A stretch of 42,627 nt of DNA from Streptomyces albus subsp. albus (GTDB lineage Bacteria; Actinomycetota; Actinomycetes; Streptomycetales; Streptomycetaceae), in assembly GCF_000719865.1 (NCBI RefSeq), contig NZ_JOID01000039.1, positions 1 to 42,627 of the forward strand, written 5' to 3'. Of this stretch, positions 8,683 to 18,604 are shown piece after piece (within the stretch, counting starts at the first letter, position 1; each line of letters begins with the position of its first letter). Under the pieces are notes generated by a model. The model did not search any database. It saw only the letters and a program-made list of their open reading frames with translations, and was not told the DNA's origin. Both the position numbers and the translations under genes were made by a program.

Positions 8683-9717
8683 TCAATCCGGGCGGGGGAG
8701 ACTCCGGGCCTCGGCGGCCCCGGCGGCCGCGGGGGTCACTGCCGCGGCTGTTGTCACGGTGGCCGGTGAGGTCGTCGCGACCGCTGCTTCGTCCCTTGCC
8801 GCGACCGCCGGAACGTCCGCCGCCGCGACCGCTGGATCGTCCGATGCTTCCGCGGGCGGCGCCGCGTTCCCGGAGACGGCTGCCTCGCCCGGCTCCGGTG
8901 CCTCGGCCGTCTCCGCCGCCGTCGCCCCGGTGGGCAGCAGCCGGTCCTCCAGCCAGGACGGCACGCCGCCCAGCAGCCGCACCAGCCGCAGAGCCTCCGC
9001 GCGCAGCCGGGAGGCCTCGGGCTCCGGCTCGACGTCGGCCAGGGCCGACAGGGCCGGGGCGATGCCGATCAGATAGCCGAGCTCCTCGCGGATGCGCAGC
9101 GACTCCGCGAAGCCGCGCCGGGCCTCCGCCCGGTTGCCCTCCTGCTCCGCCGTCGAGGCCAGATGCCGCCAGGTGAACGAGAGCAGCAGCGCGTCGCCGA
9201 GGGCGGAGGCGCCCGCGTGCGCCCGGGCGAACGCCGCCTGCGCGCCGCGCGGGTCCCCCGCCAGATGCTGGGCGACGAGTCCGCGCCGGAAGTCCAGCAG
9301 CGGGCGGTTCGGCGAGCCGGGCGGCAGCAGCGCGGCGGCCCGGCCGAGGGCCGAGCGGGCCTCGTCGGCGCGGTCCCGTACCCCGAACAGGGTGGAGGCG
9401 TAGGCGAGATGGCCGCGTTCGCAGGCGGCGCTGCCGCGTTCCTCGTCACCGGTGACCAGGGCCTCGGCCGCGCGGAGGGCGTCGTCGGCCTCCTCCCAGC
9501 CGGTGGCCGTGAACAGGCACCGTTCCACCAGGAGGGTGGTCCGTCCGAGGGCGGCGGCGGATTCCGTGACGGCCGAGGGGGCGAGCAGCGCGGCGGCGTC
9601 CTCCCAGCAGCCGCGGGAGCGGAGCCGCCACACGGCGCTCTGGAGCGGGTCGTCCCAGGGAACCGGTTCCGTAGCGGGGTTCTTCGGTCCAGAACGTGAC
9701 ATGGCGGTATCCGCCAC
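8683..9717 (-). CDS. TPR-like repeat protein of unknown function
   Basis: The protein has 344 residues and is mostly alpha-helical with tetratricopeptide-like helix pairs at about residues 50-245 (for example WEEADDALRAAEALVTGDEE, DRADEARSALGRAAALLPPG, GNRAEARRGFAESLRIREEL). Such proteins act as soluble scaffolds. The last 80 residues are alanine/proline-rich and probably disordered. The start is a GTG at 9717 behind GGGGAGGG; an ATG at 9702 is in frame but has its ribosome site too far away. No partner is evident from the neighbours. Two CRP-like palindromes lie 83-130 bases upstream of the start codon. Confidence 0.65.
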   Translation of the reverse strand: MADTAMSRSGPKNPATEPVPWDDPLQSAVWRLRSRGCWEDAAALLAPSAVTESAAALGRTTLLVERCLFTATGWEEADDALRAAEALVTGDEERGSAACERGHLAYASTLFGVRDRADEARSALGRAAALLPPGSPNRPLLDFRRGLVAQHLAGDPRGAQAAFARAHAGASALGDALLLSFTWRHLASTAEQEGNRAEARRGFAESLRIREELGYLIGIAPALSALADVEPEPEASRLRAEALRLVRLLGGVPSWLEDRLLPTGATAAETAEAPEPGEAAVSGNAAPPAEASDDPAVAAADVPAVAARDEAAVATTSPATVTTAAAVTPAAAGAAEARSLPRPD

Positions 9718-9799
9718 ATTCCCTCCCCATGCGCGCCGTCGAGCCCGGAAAGCCGTGCGCGAATCTCAGCATGAATCACGGTGCCCAGCCAAGGGGTTG

Positions 9800-9815
9800 G
9801 GTGAACGGATTCACA
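9800..9815. promoter_or_regulatory. CRP-like palindrome 1
   Basis: GTGAA-CGGA-TTCAC (core 9801-9814) is a perfect inverted repeat. On the minus strand it reads TGTGA-N6-TCAC, the spacing of Crp/Fnr-family sites. Its centre is 32 bases (three helical turns) from palindrome 2. Confidence 0.5.
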
Positions 9816-9831
9816 AAGCCCGCGAGACTGC

Positions 9832-9847
9832 TGTGACCCAGGTCACG
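9832..9847. promoter_or_regulatory. CRP-like palindrome 2
   Basis: TGTGACCCAGGTCACG contains the perfect inverted repeat GTGACC-CA-GGTCAC and fits a TGTGA-N6-TCAC pattern. It also fits the GTG-N6-GNCAC form I recall for Streptomyces Crp. Confidence 0.55.
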
Positions 9848-10252
9848 CGCAGGATAGCGGGCCCGGGAGGGTGCTCGCGCACGGGGGCGCCGACCGTGTC
9901 GCCGCCCCCGTGGGCACGGTGCGCGGCGGGGCGGCGCCCGCCCGGCGGACGGAACGCCTCCGGATACCGCCGCACGGTTCGGTGCGCCGCTTTCCGCGGT
10001 TCCCGCTCTCCGCGGTCGCGGTTCGTGGTGCCGGCTCTCCTCGGTCCCGGCTGCCCATGACCCCCGCTCCCCGGGTGCGGGCCCGCGGGGATGCCGGAAT
10101 GCCCTCCCGGCAGCCGTCGCGACGGCCTCACCGGCCACCGGCCCTCGCGCGAGGCGAGCCGGCCGGCTCCTGCGCGGGACGAGCCGGCCGCTCGTGCGCA
10201 GGGGGCCGGGCCGGATCAGTTCGTGCGCAGGGCGGGCCGGGCCGGGGCCGGG

Positions 10253-12043
10253 TCAGCTCATCCGCAGGGCCAGGAAGAAGTCGAGTTTGTCCTCCAGGCG
10301 GGACAGGTCCCGGCCCGTCAGCTGCTCGATGCGGCCGACGCGATAGCGCAGGGTGTTGACGTGCAGATGGAGCCGGGCCGCGCAGCGGGTCCAGGAACCG
10401 TCGCTGTCGAGGAAGGCCTCCAGGGTGGGGATGAGTTCCGCCCGGTGCCGGCGGTCGTAGTCCCGCAGTGGCTCCAGCAGGCGCGCGGTGAAGGCGCGCC
10501 GCACGTCGTCCGGCACGAACGGGAGCAGCAGGACGTGCGAGGCCAGCTCCTGGTGTCCGGCCGCACACACCCGGCCGGGCCGGGCCGCGGCCACCCGGCG
10601 GGCGTGCCGGGCCTCGTCCAGGGCGCCGCGCAACCCTTCGGGGGTGAGCGCCACCGCGCTGACGCCCAGCGTGAGCCGTTCGCCGGCCGCTTCCAGTCCT
10701 CGTTCCAGCGGCCCGCACGCGGCGCCGAGCAGGTCCTCCGCCCGGATGCCCCCGCCGGCCGGGGCGGTGCCGTCGGGGGCGGTGCCGTCCGGGCCGGCCA
10801 CCGCGGGCAGCGGTATCAGGGCGACGGCCTCGTCGCCGCCGTACGCCACGGCGCTGCGGTCGGCCGGGTCCGGGCAGCCCGCGCGGGGGTCGAGGAGGAT
10901 CTCCTCCAGCAGCGCCCGCGCCGCCGGTCCGCGTCCGCCGTCCCCGCTCCCGCCCCCGGCGGTGGCCTCCGCCGGTCCGGCGGTGTCCCGTTCCAGCCGG
11001 GCGACCAGGATCTGCCAGTGCGGCGCGCTGCCGAGGCCGGGGAGCAGCACGGGCGCGGCGGCCCGCAGCCGGGCCGCGACCTCGGCCGGCGGCGCACCGT
11101 CCCGGAGCAGTTCCACGACCTCCTGCGCCAGCCGCCGCCGGACCGTCCGGGCGGCGTCACGCCGGCCGCGCTCGGCGGCGATCAGCTGGGTCACCCCGTA
11201 CAGCAGATCGAGCCGTTCACCGGGCCAGTCGGCCGCGTCGGCCTCCACGGCGAGAAGCCAGTCGGAGAGCACGGCCGCGGGCGTGTCGCCGGTCTCCCGC
11301 ACGGAGGCGGGGCCGGTGGCGCGCACCGGGAAGAGCGAGTGGACGGTGCCCGGGGCGGTGACACGGTGCGGTGCCGGCCGCCCGGACGCCTCCGCGGCCA
11401 GATGCCCGCCCGCGAGTGCCGCGCGCAGCTCCGGGCCCGGCCGCTCCCCGCCGGTGCCGGATCCCGCACCGGTGTCCGCTCCTGTGTCCGCCTCCGGTCC
11501 TCCGCCGGCCCCGGGGCCGGCGATGAGCCGGCCGGTGGGGGAGAGCACCCAGGCCCGCAGATCCAGATCGCTGCCGAGCAGATCGAGGACCACCTCCGGG
11601 CCGCGGCCCGACGGCCCGGCCGCCATCATCCTGTGGTGCCGGTCCACGACGGCGGCCAGATCGCCGGCCCGCTCGCCGGAGACCTGGCGCACCACGTGCT
11701 CGGTGATCGTGGCGAACGCCACCTTCTCGTCCACCGCGAACAGCGGCAGCCGGTGCCGTTCGCAGGCCGCGACCAGGTCCGCCGGGATGGCGCGCAGTTC
11801 TGCCTCGCCGGCCGCCAGTCCCGCGGCGCCGGCATCGGCGAGTATCGCGACGAACCGCTCCGAGTCCTCCGGCCCGTGGTGCCAGGCCAGGCCGCTGAGC
11901 ACCAGTTCGCCGCCCGACAGATAGCGGCCGGGGTCGCGCAGGTCGGTGGTCATGACACCGCGCACGGTGCGGTCCAGCTCCGCCTCGCCGCCGAGCAGGC
12001 GCAGGCCCAGGCTGTCGTTCTCCAGCAGTGCGCGGAGCCGCAT
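10253..12043 (-). CDS. PucR-family transcriptional regulator
   Basis: The protein has 596 residues. An N-terminal PucR-type sensor region (about residues 1-125: MRLRALLENDSLGLRLLGGE, MTTDLRDPGRYLSGGELVLSG) precedes a long variable middle and a C-terminal PucR helix-turn-helix (about 535-590: AFLDSDGSWTRCAARLHLHV, NTLRYRVGRIEQLTG, KLDFFLAL). Members control nitrogen, purine, proline or GABA catabolism genes; the ligand here is unknown. The ATG at 12043 matches the family N-terminus, so the 84-residue upstream open extension is rejected, although the ribosome site is weak. No catabolic target gene is adjacent. An imperfect palindrome overlapping the likely -10 suggests autoregulation. Confidence 0.8.
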   Translation of the reverse strand: MRLRALLENDSLGLRLLGGEAELDRTVRGVMTTDLRDPGRYLSGGELVLSGLAWHHGPEDSERFVAILADAGAAGLAAGEAELRAIPADLVAACERHRLPLFAVDEKVAFATITEHVVRQVSGERAGDLAAVVDRHHRMMAAGPSGRGPEVVLDLLGSDLDLRAWVLSPTGRLIAGPGAGGGPEADTGADTGAGSGTGGERPGPELRAALAGGHLAAEASGRPAPHRVTAPGTVHSLFPVRATGPASVRETGDTPAAVLSDWLLAVEADAADWPGERLDLLYGVTQLIAAERGRRDAARTVRRRLAQEVVELLRDGAPPAEVAARLRAAAPVLLPGLGSAPHWQILVARLERDTAGPAEATAGGGSGDGGRGPAARALLEEILLDPRAGCPDPADRSAVAYGGDEAVALIPLPAVAGPDGTAPDGTAPAGGGIRAEDLLGAACGPLERGLEAAGERLTLGVSAVALTPEGLRGALDEARHARRVAAARPGRVCAAGHQELASHVLLLPFVPDDVRRAFTARLLEPLRDYDRRHRAELIPTLEAFLDSDGSWTRCAARLHLHVNTLRYRVGRIEQLTGRDLSRLEDKLDFFLALRMS

Positions 12044-12130
12044 GGTCGCCCGCCGATCGGTCGAAAGTGGGTGCAGGGGACGGTGGGGGGAGAGGCCGGG
12101 GCCAGTGGGATCGGGTCGATCCGGGGGCCC

Positions 12131-12174
12131 CGTCTTTTGTTCGAATCTACAAGACGAGTTCCCCGGCCAGCCAA
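12131..12174 (-). promoter_or_regulatory. PucR promoter with overlapping palindrome
   Basis: On the minus strand TTGGCT (12174-12169) and TGTAGA (12151-12146) are 17 bases apart. The -10 overlaps an imperfect inverted repeat: CGTCTT at 12131-12136 and AAGACG at 12151-12156, with inner TTGT/ACAA. This arrangement suits an operator. Confidence 0.4.
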
Positions 12175-12872
12175 TCGCGCCGAGCGGGCCGCAGGCCCTG
12201 ACGGGCGGGCCGGGGCCCGGGCCGGGAACGCGCGATGCTGTGCCGCGGGGTGCGCGGCGGGTGGGCTCGCCGCACTGGCCTCCGGGGCAACTCACCTGCG
12301 GAGGAACGGGGTTCGGGCTGCCGGGGTGGCGGGTTCCCGGGGTGGCGGGTTCCCGGGGTGGAGGGCCGCCGGGGCGGAGGGGAACCCGAGGCCGGGGCTC
12401 CCGGGACGGCGAGTGCCGGGGTGGTGGGCTGCCGAGACGGCGGGCCTCCCGAGGCCGGGGCTGCCAGGGCTGCAGGCTCCCGCGACGGCGGTTTCCCGGG
12501 GTGGTGGGCTGCCGGGGTGGAGGGCTCCCGGGGGGCGGGTACCCGGCCGGAGCCGGGGTCCGCGCGGGTCATCGCACCGGGCCTGCCGCCTCTTGTTCCC
12601 GCCGCCCTCTCTTGCGCGGCCTCTTGCGTCCTTCCGCCCGCTCCGATGTCCGTCCGAGCACGGGAAGCCCACGGTCGAGCGGCGGGTGCTGGACGCGGGC
12701 CCGGCCTAGTGCCGCTCAAGTCGTCCGCCCCGGGGGCCCGGCCACAGGAGGGCGCCGCGAGCCCGCCGGCAGCCGACCGGCTACGGCAGCAGGCTCGCCC
12801 GCCCGGCCAGCGGTCCGACCGGCTACGGCAGCAGACCGGCCAGCCGGATACGGCAGCGACCCGCCCGGCCGG
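12175..12872. other. non-coding region dominated by tandem repeats
   Basis: About 700 bases between the PucR promoter and the end of the LuxR/GAF gene. It holds the 16-bp minisatellite (12321-12541) and the duplicated gene tail (12777-12884). Between them (12545-12775) I see nothing recognisable. Long open frames cross it in several readings but are repeat-driven. Confidence 0.55.
12321..12541. repeat. degenerate 16-bp minisatellite, about 14 copies
   Basis: Units of 16 bases (two of about 15) follow the pattern CCGGGGTGGYGGGCTS. The first two copies are identical (CCGGGGTGGCGGGTTC) and CCGGGGTGGTGGGCTG recurs exactly at 12416 and 12496. The period is not a multiple of three and the tract is intergenic. 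Confidence 0.8.
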
Positions 12873-12884
12873 TTACGGCAGCAG
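12777..12884. repeat. duplicated 3' end of the LuxR/GAF gene
   Basis: The motif CCGGNTACGGCAGCAG occurs at 12777, 12819, about 12844 (diverged) and 12869. The last copy contains the true stop codon of the LuxR/GAF gene; the others lie just downstream of that gene and three of the four carry an in-frame-type stop after a Leu-Leu-Pro coding segment. Confidence 0.6.
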
Positions 12885-13943
12885 GCCCGCCCGGCGGGCC
12901 GCGACCACCGCCTCCAGGCGGCTGTGCGCCCCCAGCCTCCGCATCGCCGACCGCAGATACGCCTTCACGGTCTCCGGCCGCACCCCCAGCCGCTCCGCCG
13001 CGTCGGCGTTGGTGGCCCCGGCCGCCACACACGCCAGGACGTCCAGCTCGCGCGGCGCCAGCCCCGTACCGCCCGGGGCCCCGCGGCCGCCCGCTCCCGG
13101 GTCCGCCGAACCGGCCTCGGCCAGTCGTTCGCAGACCGCCAGCACCTCGTCCCGCAGCTCCGGGTCGGCCACCCGCGGCGCCAGCGCGCGCAGCCGGGCG
13201 TGCGCCTCGCGCACCCTCTCCCACGCCGCCCCGGACATCGCCCCTCCGGTTCCGCCCGCATCACCGGGCCCGCCGGCGGGGCCCGGGCCACCGGGGGCGC
13301 GGCGGTCGCCGGGGCTCCCGGGCCGGCCGGATGTCCCGCTCGCCCCGCCCGGCGTCCCGCCGCGCATCCCGCCCGGCATCCCGTCCCCCGCTCCCGGCCC
13401 CGCGAACGCCCCGGCCGCCCCCGCAGCCCCGGTCCGCCGCTCCGCCAGCAGCCGCTGCGCCTCGTCGCGCACCGCCAGGGTCCGCTCCAGTTCCCGCGCG
13501 ACGCCCATCGCGGCGTGCAGGGTGCGGTCACCCAGCGGCACCGGCCGCCGCAGCGCCCCGTAGAGCACACCCCGCACCTGCCGGCCCACGATCACCGGGA
13601 CCGCGAGGACCGCGCGCAGGCCCTCGGCCGTCACCGCGCCGTCGTACTCGTGGCTGATGGTCCGTGAGGCCGGGTAGTCGGTGACCGTCACCGGCCGGGA
13701 CAGTGCCAGCGCCTTGCCGCCCAGGCCGTTGCCGGTCGTCACCGACAGGCCCTGCAGCGAATCGGTGGCCGCGCCGCTGAGTTCGCCGATGCGCAGCCGC
13801 GTGGAGTCCACCAGCAGCCCGCCGAAGGCCACAGGCAGCCCGCTGGCCCGCCGCAGGCGCAGCAGCGCCGCTCCGACCTCGGCGGTCGCGCCCGGCGTAC
13901 GCGGTCCGTCCGCCCGCGCGCCCCCGTGCTCCCGTTCGGCCAC
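12873..13943 (-). CDS. LuxR-family regulator with GAF-like sensor domain
   Basis: The protein has 356 residues. A GAF-like domain occupies about residues 20-155 (GLPVAFGGLLVDSTRLRIGE, LQGLSVTTGNGLGGKALAL, RAVLAVPVIVGRQVRGVLYG). A glycine/proline-rich linker follows, then a LuxR/FixJ helix-turn-helix at about 295-350 (LAPRELDVLACVAAGATNAD, AAERLGVRPETVKAYLRSAM). I place the start at the GTG at 13943 because GGGGAGGGGAG lies at the right distance; the open frame continues 13 codons to a GTG at 13982 without such a site. The gene is divergent from two acyl-CoA ligase genes, a common arrangement for a dedicated regulator, with a perfect palindrome between them. Confidence 0.8.
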   Translation of the reverse strand: MAEREHGGARADGPRTPGATAEVGAALLRLRRASGLPVAFGGLLVDSTRLRIGELSGAATDSLQGLSVTTGNGLGGKALALSRPVTVTDYPASRTISHEYDGAVTAEGLRAVLAVPVIVGRQVRGVLYGALRRPVPLGDRTLHAAMGVARELERTLAVRDEAQRLLAERRTGAAGAAGAFAGPGAGDGMPGGMRGGTPGGASGTSGRPGSPGDRRAPGGPGPAGGPGDAGGTGGAMSGAAWERVREAHARLRALAPRVADPELRDEVLAVCERLAEAGSADPGAGGRGAPGGTGLAPRELDVLACVAAGATNADAAERLGVRPETVKAYLRSAMRRLGAHSRLEAVVAARRAGLLP

Positions 13944-13980
13944 GGTCAACTCCCCTCCCCCGTACGCATATACCGCTGTC

Positions 13981-13996
13981 ACCCCCGTCCGGGGGT
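13981..13996. promoter_or_regulatory. perfect palindrome in the divergent promoter (candidate operator)
   Basis: ACCCCCG-TC-CGGGGGT is a 16-base perfect inverted repeat midway between the regulator start and the acyl-CoA ligase start. AGTGA-N8-TCACT follows at 13997-14014. Either could be the binding site of the adjacent LuxR/GAF regulator. Confidence 0.5.
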
Positions 13997-14056
13997 AGTG
14001 AGACCCAGGTCACTGCCTCAAGATGCTACTCAGCCGCACCACCACGAGGAGGACGG

Positions 14057-15795
<1,739 letters not shown>

Positions 15796-15799
<4 letters not shown>

Positions 15800-17535
15800 G
15801 TAAGCGCTCCGCCGTCTCCGGCAACGGCACCGCCCCGGAGGGGACGGGCCCGGCCGGCGCAGCGGCACCGGCCGCCCCCGAGCTCTCGTACGCCGCCGGC
15901 ACCGCGGACGGGCCGCTGCTCGGCGACACCATCGGGGCCAACCTCGACCGGGCGATCGCCGCGCACCCCGACCGCGAGGCGCTGGTCGACGTCCCGTCCG
16001 GCCGCCGCTGGACCTACGCCGAATTCGGCGCGGCCGTCGACGAGGTGGCGCTCGGCCTGCTCGCCAAGGGCGTCCTCAAGGGCGACCGGGTCGGCATCTG
16101 GGCCGTCAACTGCCCCGAGTGGGTCCTCGTGCAGTACGCCACCGCCCGCATCGGCGCCATCATGGTCAACATCAACCCGGCCTACCGCGTGCACGAACTG
16201 GCGTATGTGCTCAAGCAGGCCGGGATCGGCGTGATGGTCTCCTCCGTCGAGCACAAGACGAGCGACTACCGGCGCATGGTCGAACAGGTCCGCGCCCACG
16301 CCCCCGCCCTGCGCGACGTCGTCTACATCGAGGACTCCACCTGGCAGGGCCTCATCCGGGCCGGCCAGGGCGTGCCGCGCGGGCGCCTGGCCGCCCGCGC
16401 CGCCGAACTCAGCTGCGACGACCCCGTCAACATCCAGTACACCTCGGGCACCACCGGCTTCCCCAAGGGCGCCACCCTCTCCCACCACAACATCCTCAAC
16501 AACGGCTACTGGGTGGGCGAGCTGATCCACTACACCGAGCAGGACCGCGTCTGCCTGCCGGTGCCCTTCTACCACTGCTTCGGCATGGTCATGGGCAATC
16601 TCGCCGCCACCACCCACGGCGCCTGCGTCGTCATCCCGGCCCGCTCCTTCGATCCCGCCGCCACCCTCGAAGCCGTCGCCGCCGAACGCTGCACCTCCCT
16701 CTACGGGGTGCCGACGATGTTCATCGCCGAACTGGACCTGCCCGGCTTCGAGGACTACGACCTCTCCTCGCTGCGCACCGGCATCATGGCGGGTTCGCCC
16801 TGCCCGGTGGAGGTGATGAAGCGGGTCGTCAGCGAGATGAACATGGCCGAGGTGTCGATCTGTTACGGCATGACGGAGACCTCCCCGGTCTCCACGCAGA
16901 CCCGGCGCGAGGACGACCTGGAGCGCCGCGTCGGCACCGTCGGCCGGGTGCTGCCGCACCTGGAGGTGAAGATCACCGACCCGGCGACCGGCCTCACCGT
17001 GCCGCGCGGCACCGCGGGCGAACTCTGCACCCGCGGCTACTCGGTGATGCTCGGCTACTGGGAGGAGCCCGAGCGCACCGCGGAGGTCATCGACCACGCC
17101 CGCTGGATGCACACCGGCGACCTGGCGGTGATGGGGGAGGACGGCTACGTCCGGATCGTCGGACGCATCAAGGACATGATCATCCGGGGTGGTGAGAACG
17201 TCTATCCTCGCGAGATCGAGGAGTTCCTGTACAGCCACCCCAAGATCGCCGATGTGCAGGTGGTCGGCGTGCCGGACGAGACCTACGGCGAGGAGATCCT
17301 GGCCTGCGTCATCCTCCGCGACCCGGCGAACCCCCTGACCCGCGACGAGCTCGCCCGCTACTGCCGCGGCCGACTCGCGCACTTCAAGGTGCCCCGCCAT
17401 CTGCGGATCATGGAGTCCTTCCCCACCACCGTCAGCGGCAAGGTGCGCAAGGTCGAACTGCGCGAGGGCTTTACGGCACAGGCCCGCCCCCCGCAGCAGT
17501 CGCGCTCCCTGGAACGCGCCCGCGCCACGACGTGA
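15796..17535 (+). CDS. AMP-forming fatty acyl-CoA synthetase (FadD/ACSF2-like)
   Basis: The protein has 579 residues. Motifs are [18 protein letters not shown] (about 214), CYGMTETSP (about 355), [10 protein letters not shown] (about 435), [20 protein letters not shown] (about 455) and [12 protein letters not shown] with the catalytic lysine (about 545). This set fits the ACSF2/fatty-acid ligase branch, acting on medium or long acyl chains. The first 45 residues are A/P/G-rich. It starts with an ATGA overlap behind AGGGGGA and is surely cotranscribed with the preceding ligase. Two different ligases in one operon under a LuxR/GAF regulator point to catabolism or activation of exogenous acids. 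Confidence 0.85.
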
Positions 17536-17573
17536 CCGGCGGCAGGGGAACCCACCGGCCGGCAGCAGCGGCC

Positions 17574-17592
17574 GGGCCGTCCCGAGCGGCCC
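17574..17592. terminator. weak hairpin between convergent genes
   Basis: GGGCCG and CGGCCC arms enclose a 7-base loop between the acyl-CoA ligase gene and the convergent zinc-ribbon gene. The stem is short, so the call is tentative. Confidence 0.35.
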
Positions 17593-17613
17593 GCCGCCCC
17601 GGCAGGCCCGGGC

Positions 17614-18330
17614 TCAGGCGCCCATCCGGATGAGGTCGTCCGCCGCGTCGTTGACGGGCTGCGGGGTGCCGGTCAGATCCATGACGAACAGCGGCACCAG
17701 CAGCTCGTCGGCGCGGCTCCGGGCGTCGTGGGCGTAACCGGCCAGGGAGAAGAACACCCCGACCGCCGAGGCGTTGAGACCGTTCAGCCAGAGGCACTCG
17801 ACCTCGCGCAGCGAGGACGGCCGGGTGGTCGGGTCCACCTGGGCGACGACCCCGGCGCCGCGCAGGTCCACCGTGCTGCCGGGTCGGTCGTCGCAGGCCA
17901 GGACGTCGCGGAAGCCGAGCCAGCGCAGGTACTTCGCGGCGGCGTTGACCGCGTCCCGGCCGGTGCGGATCGTCACCGGCCGGAACGCGGGCCGCGGCAC
18001 CGCCGAGGTCGGGGTGGGCCGCCCGGGCGGATCCGCGGGGGAGCCCGATCCGGCCGGCTGGGCGGCCGTGAGCGGCGCGACGGGCAGTCGCAGCAACAGG
18101 CCGCAGGGACAGCCCAGTTCGGGACACGGCCACTGGCTGCGGCGCCCGCAGGCATCGCAGCGCACCGTGACCCAGGTCTCCTCCCAGGTGTGGTGTTCGA
18201 CGCGCACGGGAGGCCCGCCGCGCAGGATGCGCGGGGTCAGCGGGGCGCCGCAGGCGCAGGGGTAGGTGGCCGGGGTGTACGAGTGCTCGCGGCGGCACGA
18301 GGGGCAGCGCACCGGCACGCTCTCCGCCAT
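17614..18330 (-). CDS. zinc-ribbon protein with decayed Mrr-like nuclease domain
   Basis: The protein has 238 residues. Two cysteine clusters (C9, C12, C25, C27 and C58, C61, C69, C74, C76) suggest zinc ribbons. Residues about 124-232 resemble the restriction-endonuclease/Mrr fold: RDAVNAAAKYLRWLGF, STVDLRGAGVVAQVD, then VGVFFSLAGYAHDARSRADE and PLFVMDLTG. In active members the acidic residue is followed by Gln/Glu-x-Lys. Here D155 is present but the triplet reads Q164-V-D166, so the catalytic lysine is replaced by Asp and cleavage is doubtful. It may bind DNA without cutting. It stands alone between two convergent/codirectional units, with GGAG eight bases before the ATG. Confidence 0.6.
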   Translation of the reverse strand: MAESVPVRCPSCRREHSYTPATYPCACGAPLTPRILRGGPPVRVEHHTWEETWVTVRCDACGRRSQWPCPELGCPCGLLLRLPVAPLTAAQPAGSGSPADPPGRPTPTSAVPRPAFRPVTIRTGRDAVNAAAKYLRWLGFRDVLACDDRPGSTVDLRGAGVVAQVDPTTRPSSLREVECLWLNGLNASAVGVFFSLAGYAHDARSRADELLVPLFVMDLTGTPQPVNDAADDLIRMGA

Positions 18331-18433
18331 GTTCGGGCTCCAGCAGGGGCGTAGGGGTATCGGCCCCCATGGTCCCCGACGACCGGCCGCCGCGGGAGGG
18401 AAACGGAAGAGGTCCCCGAAGAGGTCCGCGCAC

Positions 18434-18492
18434 CCGGAGCGATCGTGACGGCTCGTGCGCGCACGCCGCGCGAGCCGTCCGGATCGCTCCGG
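18434..18492. terminator. very strong hairpin, terminator of the siderophore importer operon
   Basis: Arms CCGGAGCGATC plus GACGGCTCG (18434-18444 and 18447-18455) pair with 18471-18479 and 18482-18492. Twenty pairs are interrupted by one 2x2 internal mismatch, with a 15-base loop. It lies downstream of the leftward ABC ATPase gene. Confidence 0.75.
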
Positions 18493-18604
18493 CCGGCTCC
18501 CCGCTCGGCTCCCGGCCCGGCGCCCGCTCGCTCCCGTCCGGCTCCGGGGCCGGATCGCGCACCGGGCCCGCGTTCACTGTCCGCACCGGCGCCGCGTGCG
18601 CCGC

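Larger units (their letters stand above)
9718..10252. other. intergenic region with TPR-gene promoter side
   Basis: The segment near 9718-9850 carries the leftward promoter region of the TPR gene and two palindromes listed separately. From 9850 to 10252 the sequence is GC-rich, with imperfect repeats of GTGCGCAGG(G) near 10150-10240 downstream of the PucR gene. I support no gene here. Confidence 0.4.

Noticed and set aside
12321..12541. CRISPR array
   Set aside because: The units are adjacent 16-mers with no unique spacers, and no cas gene is in the window. The same argument applies to the other tandem tracts.
12160..13667. Long plus-strand open frames across the minisatellite
   Set aside because: They consist of translated repeats plus the antisense of the LuxR/GAF gene.
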